10,447 nt of DNA, from assembly GCA_964403185.1 (NCBI GenBank), contig CAYOFK010000114.1, forward strand, positions 1-10,447, in the 5' to 3' direction. Below the pieces are notes generated by a model. The model searched no databases. It had not been told where the DNA came from and was given only the letters and a program-made list of their open reading frames with translations. The DNA is from CAYOFK01 sp964403185 (GTDB lineage Bacteria > Bacteroidota > Bacteroidia > Bacteroidales > VadinHA17). The position numbers were made by a program, and so were the translations under genes. Positions 7,273 to 10,447 of this stretch are shown piece after piece (position 1 is the first letter of the stretch; every line of letters starts with the position of its first letter).

Positions 7273-8316
7273 ATGACTGAGAAGCGCAAAAGACTTTCAT
7301 TTCTGGACAGATATCTGACTGTCTGGATTTTTTCCGCCATGTTGATGGGCGTTTTTTCAGGGTATTTTTTCCCCGGTATTGCACAATTCTGGAATGGGAT
7401 GAGCAGGGGCACCACAAACATCCCCATCGCCATCGGATTGATCGTTATGATGTATCCTCCACTGGCTAAAGTGCGGTATGAGGAACTGAAGGATGTATTT
7501 AAAAACAGGAAAGTGCTGTTGCTGTCACTGGTCCAGAACTGGCTGATAGGTCCTGTATTAATGTTTGTATTAGCCATCGTCTTTCTGAGGGATTACCCGC
7601 ATTACATGGCAGGCCTCATTTTGATTGGACTGGCAAGGTGTATAGCAATGGTCCTCGTATGGAATGACCTTGCTAAAGGTGATAATGAGTATGCTGCTGG
7701 TCTGGTTGCCTTTAACTCTATTTTTCAGGTGGTATTCTTTTCAATCTATGCATATGTTTTTATTACCCTGATGCCGGGATGGTTCGGACTTGAATCATTT
7801 ATTGTGGACATTACCATCGGTCAGATCGCAAAAAGCGTATTCATTTATTTGGGCATCCCGTTTATTGCCGGTTTTCTCACTCGCTTCATATTGGTTCGGG
7901 TCAGGAACAAAGAGTGGTATCATCAGCGGTTTATTCCAAAGATCAGTCCGCTTACACTGATTGCACTGCTTTTTACCATCATGGTCATGTTTTCCCTGAA
8001 GGGCGAATACATCGTAAAGATACCCCTGGATGTGGTGCGTATTGCCATCCCATTGATCATATATTTTGTGATCATGTTCCTGGTTTCATTCTTCATGGGC
8101 AGGAGGATCGGCGCAGATTACCCAAAAACTACCGCCATTGCTTTCACCGCTGCCAGTAATAATTTTGAACTGGCCATAGCGGTGGCTGTAGCAGTATTCG
8201 GCATCAACTCGGGTGAAGCATTTGCTGCGGTGATCGGTCCCTTGGTTGAAGTGCCTGTACTGATCCTGCTGGTGAATGTGGCTTTGAGATTTCAGAAGAA
8301 ATATTTTGCTGATTAA
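7273..8316 (+). CDS. acr3: ACR3-family arsenite efflux permease
   Basis: A 347-residue inner-membrane protein with about ten hydrophobic segments, the usual length and topology of ACR3 carriers, which export As(III) using the proton-motive force. The family signature GLARCIAMVLVWNDLA (119-134) contains Cys123, and SNNFELAIAVAV (295-306) contains Glu299. Their 176-residue spacing equals that of Cys129 and Glu305, residues reported as essential in characterised bacterial Acr3 proteins. The N-terminal block SFLDRYLTVWIF and the segment IAIGLIVMMYPPLAKVRYEEL (52-72) are also typical. It appears intact and functional. Unusually, no arsR, arsC, arsM or arsA gene lies next to it, so it stands alone as a resistance gene. 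Sequence similarity to bile-acid:sodium symporters exists at superfamily level, but the Cys/Glu pair favours arsenite. Confidence 0.94.
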   Translation: MTEKRKRLSFLDRYLTVWIFSAMLMGVFSGYFFPGIAQFWNGMSRGTTNIPIAIGLIVMMYPPLAKVRYEELKDVFKNRKVLLLSLVQNWLIGPVLMFVLAIVFLRDYPHYMAGLILIGLARCIAMVLVWNDLAKGDNEYAAGLVAFNSIFQVVFFSIYAYVFITLMPGWFGLESFIVDITIGQIAKSVFIYLGIPFIAGFLTRFILVRVRNKEWYHQRFIPKISPLTLIALLFTIMVMFSLKGEYIVKIPLDVVRIAIPLIIYFVIMFLVSFFMGRRIGADYPKTTAIAFTAASNNFELAIAVAVAVFGINSGEAFAAVIGPLVEVPVLILLVNVALRFQKKYFAD

Positions 8317-8475
8317 TTACGGATAGGATCCACAGCTCAAACAACCATATCGTCCACCCCTCCGTTGCCCCTTCAGAAACCGGAAGCCGGATTATTTTCG
8401 CAGGCTACCTGAGGACAGAATAATATTTTGATAAGCTGGGGTGAAAGATATTGGGTATTTTATCATAAATTAGCA
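8317..8475. other. Convergent spacer between acr3 and the HNH remnant
   Basis: No gene is seen. A short CCGG-AAG-CCGG hairpin (8380-8390) followed by ATTATTTT is a weak terminator candidate for acr3; the stem is only 4 bp. Confidence 0.3.
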
Positions 8476-9315
8476 CTATGCCCTTCCGCCGAAGGTGGAA
8501 AAGGTAAAAACCCGGGGCGCAGTGAAACGAAGCCCTGGGTTCATGGTAATAATAATAATTAAGGGCTGAAAGCCCGGCAGGTAACCAATTAAAAAAATCA
8601 TGCCTCTTGAGGGAAGCAGGTTCCAGAGATCATTATTCTTTAAAGCAACAAATGAGATCATGTGATCGATATGAAAATCACTGCTGATCGTTCTGCCTGA
8701 CCAAACACAGTGTAATTGTCCATTTGCTAGAATATCCGAATAATAATTTCTTGCTTGCGCTATCTCCCGTTCATTAATATCACACTTTAGAAGTGTAATC
8801 ATATCGCTGGTGGAGATAGTATGATCTTTGGATAGTTGGGAGGTGAATTCAGCCCATCTGAAAATTATGGAATGAGTGCCGGTCACGAAACTGCCGACAA
8901 CCTGTTAAACGTGCAGCAAATCTATGGGAATAGAAAAGGTTCCCATGGATTCAATTTTTTCCATATTACTTATTCCTTTTTTCAAATCATAAAAGAGCTG
9001 ATCTGAGGTTTTGGTTGTTGGATAAAGATCAATTACTTTCTCCAATTCTGATCTGAAGGCAATGGTCCTTTGCCTGGAATCCCCATGTTTTTGGGGGATA
9101 AAGGAATCGTGGCTAAAAATAGGATAGTAATACTTTAACCATTTCAGAATTAATAAACCCAGGGGAAATAATGCTCTTTTTTCGCTGATAGATTTGTAAT
9201 TATCATGCTCCTGGACAACTTCGATAGTAGCCCTCAGAAGCGCATACTTATAGGTGGCATCTTTGCTGTCACGCTCGATGATCTTTGCAAGATCTTTTAT
9301 TGTTAAGGAGCCCAT
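8476..9315 (-). pseudogene. Broken HNH endonuclease gene (in-frame stop, replaced C-terminus)
   Basis: Two minus-strand open frames, 9315-8905 and 8904-8476, are in the same frame and separated only by a TAA at 8907-8905. The first half (MGSLTIKDLAKIIERDSKD, then YKYALLRATIEVV, FPLGLLILKWLKYYYPIF and FIPQKHGDS) resembles the N-terminus of a bacterial HNH-endonuclease family. The second (GSFVTGTHSIIFRWAEFTS, then LHCVWSGRTISSDFHIDHMISF and KNNDLWNLLPS) is the C-terminal HNH module with Asp-His and Asn motifs. It lacks an early ATG of its own (the first is about 28 codons in), so it is not an independent gene. Homologues as I recall them are longer, so an internal deletion near the stop is also likely. 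After NLLPS (ending about 8608) the frame runs into repeat sequence and the usual HNH tail is missing. Most likely a decayed nuclease, possibly a former defence or selfish gene. Confidence 0.75.
8509..8575. repeat. REP-like composite palindromic repeat
   Basis: AACCCGGGGC (8509-8518) pairs with GCCCTGGGTT (8532-8541), one mismatch, around a 13-nt loop. It is followed by a TAA-rich run and a second hairpin, GGGCT-GAA-AGCCC (8563-8575). The second motif is shared with 14-25. Pairs of this type (a long CCCAGGGC hairpin beside a GGGCTGAAAGCCC hairpin) recur as intergenic repeats in several phyla and resemble sequences moved by REP-associated tyrosine transposases; that link is inference, and no such transposase is in the window. 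Confidence 0.65.
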
Positions 9316-9800
9316 TTTTAAATTAATGCCAAAATTTCAATAAATTTATTAAAAATAACTACACTGTTATACCTTCAGTTTTAGAAATAAGAGACAAGCA
9401 ATTGTCAGTTGAATGCAGGTATGCGATTTTCAACTTTGCTTAATCCATGTTGGAATTACCAGGGATTTTAGGCTACTATGAAAAAGAAACAATTGATCAA
9501 AATGGTGAATAACCCGGGATTTGATTAAGTTAGTCCTAACCAATCATCCTGGCTGAACCCTTCATTATCATTTTGAAAATCCCATAGATATAGTTGGACT
9601 GGATCAGGTTTTTCAGTCATGATACTGTTTTGTAAATTGATGTATTGAAGGGTCAATTACCATGCATTCGGGTAGTTGGTCTACTCATAGCAGGATAATA
9701 TTAAGGAAATTATATAAAAAAACATAAAACCTGAAACAATGGGTCTGGTTTCATTTTACCAGTCCCGGAAGTTTGAGAAAAAATGGAAAGCTTCGGAGGG
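9316..9800. other. AT-rich region without recognisable genes
   Basis: Low-GC sequence with stops in every frame and no open frame resembling a known protein. It follows the decayed HNH gene and may hold further decayed sequence. No convincing tRNA, riboswitch or terminator is seen. Confidence 0.5.
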
Positions 9801-9805
9801 CGAAG

Positions 9806-9870
9806 GTGGAGCTGCGGGGATGGGGTATTCGCCCTGACGCTGCCGGTCAGGACTCATGCTCCCCTTGCTC
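9806..9870. repeat. 65-nt dispersed repeat, copy 2
   Basis: Second copy of the repeat at 7038-7102, about 86% identical by manual count. Here the inner stem CCTGAC/GTCAGG (6 bp around GCTGCCG) is perfect. The outer ends GGAGC and GCTCC also pair. It abuts the nested inverted-repeat element at 9878-10007. Confidence 0.7.
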
Positions 9871-9877
9871 CGGTGCT

Positions 9878-10007
9878 GCAAGTAAACGCTGCCATTCACC
9901 TTGGGTGAATGGCAAATTTGCTTTCTCTAATCCCTTTTGAAAGCGAGCTTTCAACGGTCTTGAGAAAAGCAAAACCACTTCCTGTGGAAGTGGCAGCGTT
10001 TGCTTGC
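9878..10007. repeat. Nested inverted-repeat element
   Basis: The outer arms GCAAGTAAACGCTGCCA (9878-9894) and TGGCAGCGTTTGCTTGC (9991-10007) pair over 17 positions with one G-T wobble. Inside are three smaller structures: a perfect 10-bp hairpin GCCATTCACC/GGTGAATGGC with a 3-nt loop (9891-9913); an inner stem TTTGCTTT/AAAGCAAA extended past bulges (9917-9930 with 9960-9973) and capped by GAAAGCGAGCTTTC (9939-9952); and CCACTTCC/GGAAGTGG with a TGT loop (9975-9993). The side hairpins overlap the outer arms, so alternative folds compete. The 80-codon open frame at 9909-10151 begins inside a hairpin and is most likely a by-product of the repeat. Confidence 0.7.
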
Positions 10008-10191
10008 TTGTGGAGTGTAAAAGACTCAGACCTTCCCCTATTAAATGGTTATTTCACAGTGCTTTATCTCATACGCCAAAAACGATGGTACAAGAAAGTG
10101 CTACTTTTTTTCGCTAAAATCCCAAAGAACTATAAAAGTATACGAAGATAATCATTCTTTGTTAATTATTGAAAAACAGAGCATTACTAAG

Positions 10192-10214
10192 GTCTCCCGT
10201 TTTAAATGGGAGAC
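10192..10214. repeat. Hairpin GTCTCCC/GGGAGAC
   Basis: GTCTCCC (10192-10198) and GGGAGAC (10208-10214) pair around an AT-rich centre, extendable by a G-T wobble and A-T pairs. No T-tract follows on the plus strand and no gene precedes it closely, so it is more likely another intergenic palindrome than a terminator. Confidence 0.45.
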
Positions 10215-10292
10215 TTACAAATAATATTATTCTCTATCACCACCCCCAAAGAGTGGTTATATCTCAATATTACAACTGTTTAACCTTCTAAT

Positions 10293-10355
10293 CGCAGGGT
10301 GTCAGGGTTCGACACCGACCACGAGGGTTCATCTCCTGCGGGATCACGAACTCTC
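10293..10355. repeat. Overlapping inverted repeats of unknown identity
   Basis: CGCAGG (10293-10298) pairs with CCTGCG (10335-10340). GGTGTC (10298-10303) pairs with GACACC (10311-10316) around AGGGTTC. GAGGGTTC (10323-10330) pairs with GAACTCTC (10348-10355), one wobble. The GGGTTCGA stretch recalls a tRNA T-arm, but no valid tRNA can be folded. Nothing gene-like is seen in the remainder of the window to 10447. Confidence 0.4.
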
Positions 10356-10447
10356 ATTCTCCGTCCCCTATTATATGGTTATGTTGCAATGCCGTAAGCC
10401 TTCGGGGAACTGCACCTTGCTAAAGATATGATTTTTTTTAGACCTGA

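Larger units (their letters stand above)
10031..10392. repeat. Direct repeat pair around a TGGTTAT motif
   Basis: Positions 10031-10062 and 10361-10392 match at roughly 25 of 32 bases, sharing TCCCCTATTA, a TGGTTAT core (10046-10052 and 10376-10382) and a final TGC. A third TGGTTAT with some downstream similarity lies at 10254-10260. Function unknown; the copies are too diverged to be a recent duplication. Confidence 0.4.

Noticed and set aside
9909..10151. 80-residue plus-strand open frame as a real small gene
   Set aside because: It begins within one hairpin and runs through the second hairpin and the outer arm of the inverted-repeat element. The protein shows no recognisable domain or signal.
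10280..10330. tRNA gene or 3' tRNA fragment (CTTCTAAT followed by GGGTTCGA), as an integration scar
   Set aside because: The anticodon-like loop has no pairing stem, no D-arm precedes it, and the T-loop cannot start with TTC while keeping a paired T-stem. The perfect GTGTC/GACAC hairpin there has the wrong loop.
9806..10392. Integron attC sites or an integron cassette array
   Set aside because: The TGGTTAT motifs do not fit the GTTRRRY / RYYYAAC core-site consensus, and no cassette-like genes or integrase are present.
1..10447. CRISPR array
   Set aside because: Repeats are palindromic, few and irregularly spaced; no run of identical direct repeats with uniform spacers occurs.

Overview
The window looks like an accessory, repeat-rich stretch of a genome from the phylum Bacteroidota, probably an uncultured anaerobe or facultative anaerobe. 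The signs are start codons without Shine-Dalgarno sequences, AT-rich leaders with boxes resembling the Bacteroidota promoter (TTTG about 19 nt before TAnnTTTG), lipoprotein signal peptides, and many short palindromic intergenic repeats. This placement is inference. No rRNA, intact tRNA, CRISPR array or transposase gene is visible.

Layout. Positions 1-519 have no gene and are packed with short palindromes. On the minus strand, 520-2139 encodes a Tat-exported lipoprotein amidase of the amidase-signature family. It is divergent from an ankyrin-repeat lipoprotein (2328-2930). Next comes a likely two-gene operon: a 4-hydroxybutyryl-CoA dehydratase-like [4Fe-4S]/FAD enzyme (3182-4654) followed 11 nt later by a large GNAT-type protein (4666-5793). 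A class I SAM-dependent methyltransferase (6003-6848) and an orphan ACR3 arsenite efflux permease (7273-8316) follow as separate plus-strand units. On the minus strand, 8476-9315 is a decayed HNH-endonuclease gene with an in-frame TAA, whose C-terminus runs into a REP-like repeat. Positions 9316-10447 carry no credible gene but hold nested inverted repeats and repeat copies shared with the methyltransferase-acr3 spacer.

The genes do not form one pathway. The amidase and ankyrin protein are predicted envelope lipoproteins. The dehydratase/GNAT pair suggests a small acyl-CoA-related function. ACR3 exports arsenite. The most interesting items are the dehydratase homologue, which keeps all four cluster ligands but appears to lack one catalytic glutamate, and the structured repeat family (65-nt copies at 7038-7102 and 9806-9870, plus a 17-bp inverted repeat enclosing smaller hairpins at 9878-10007). 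I did not find a convincing new defence or mobile system. The nearest thing to one is the broken HNH nuclease.
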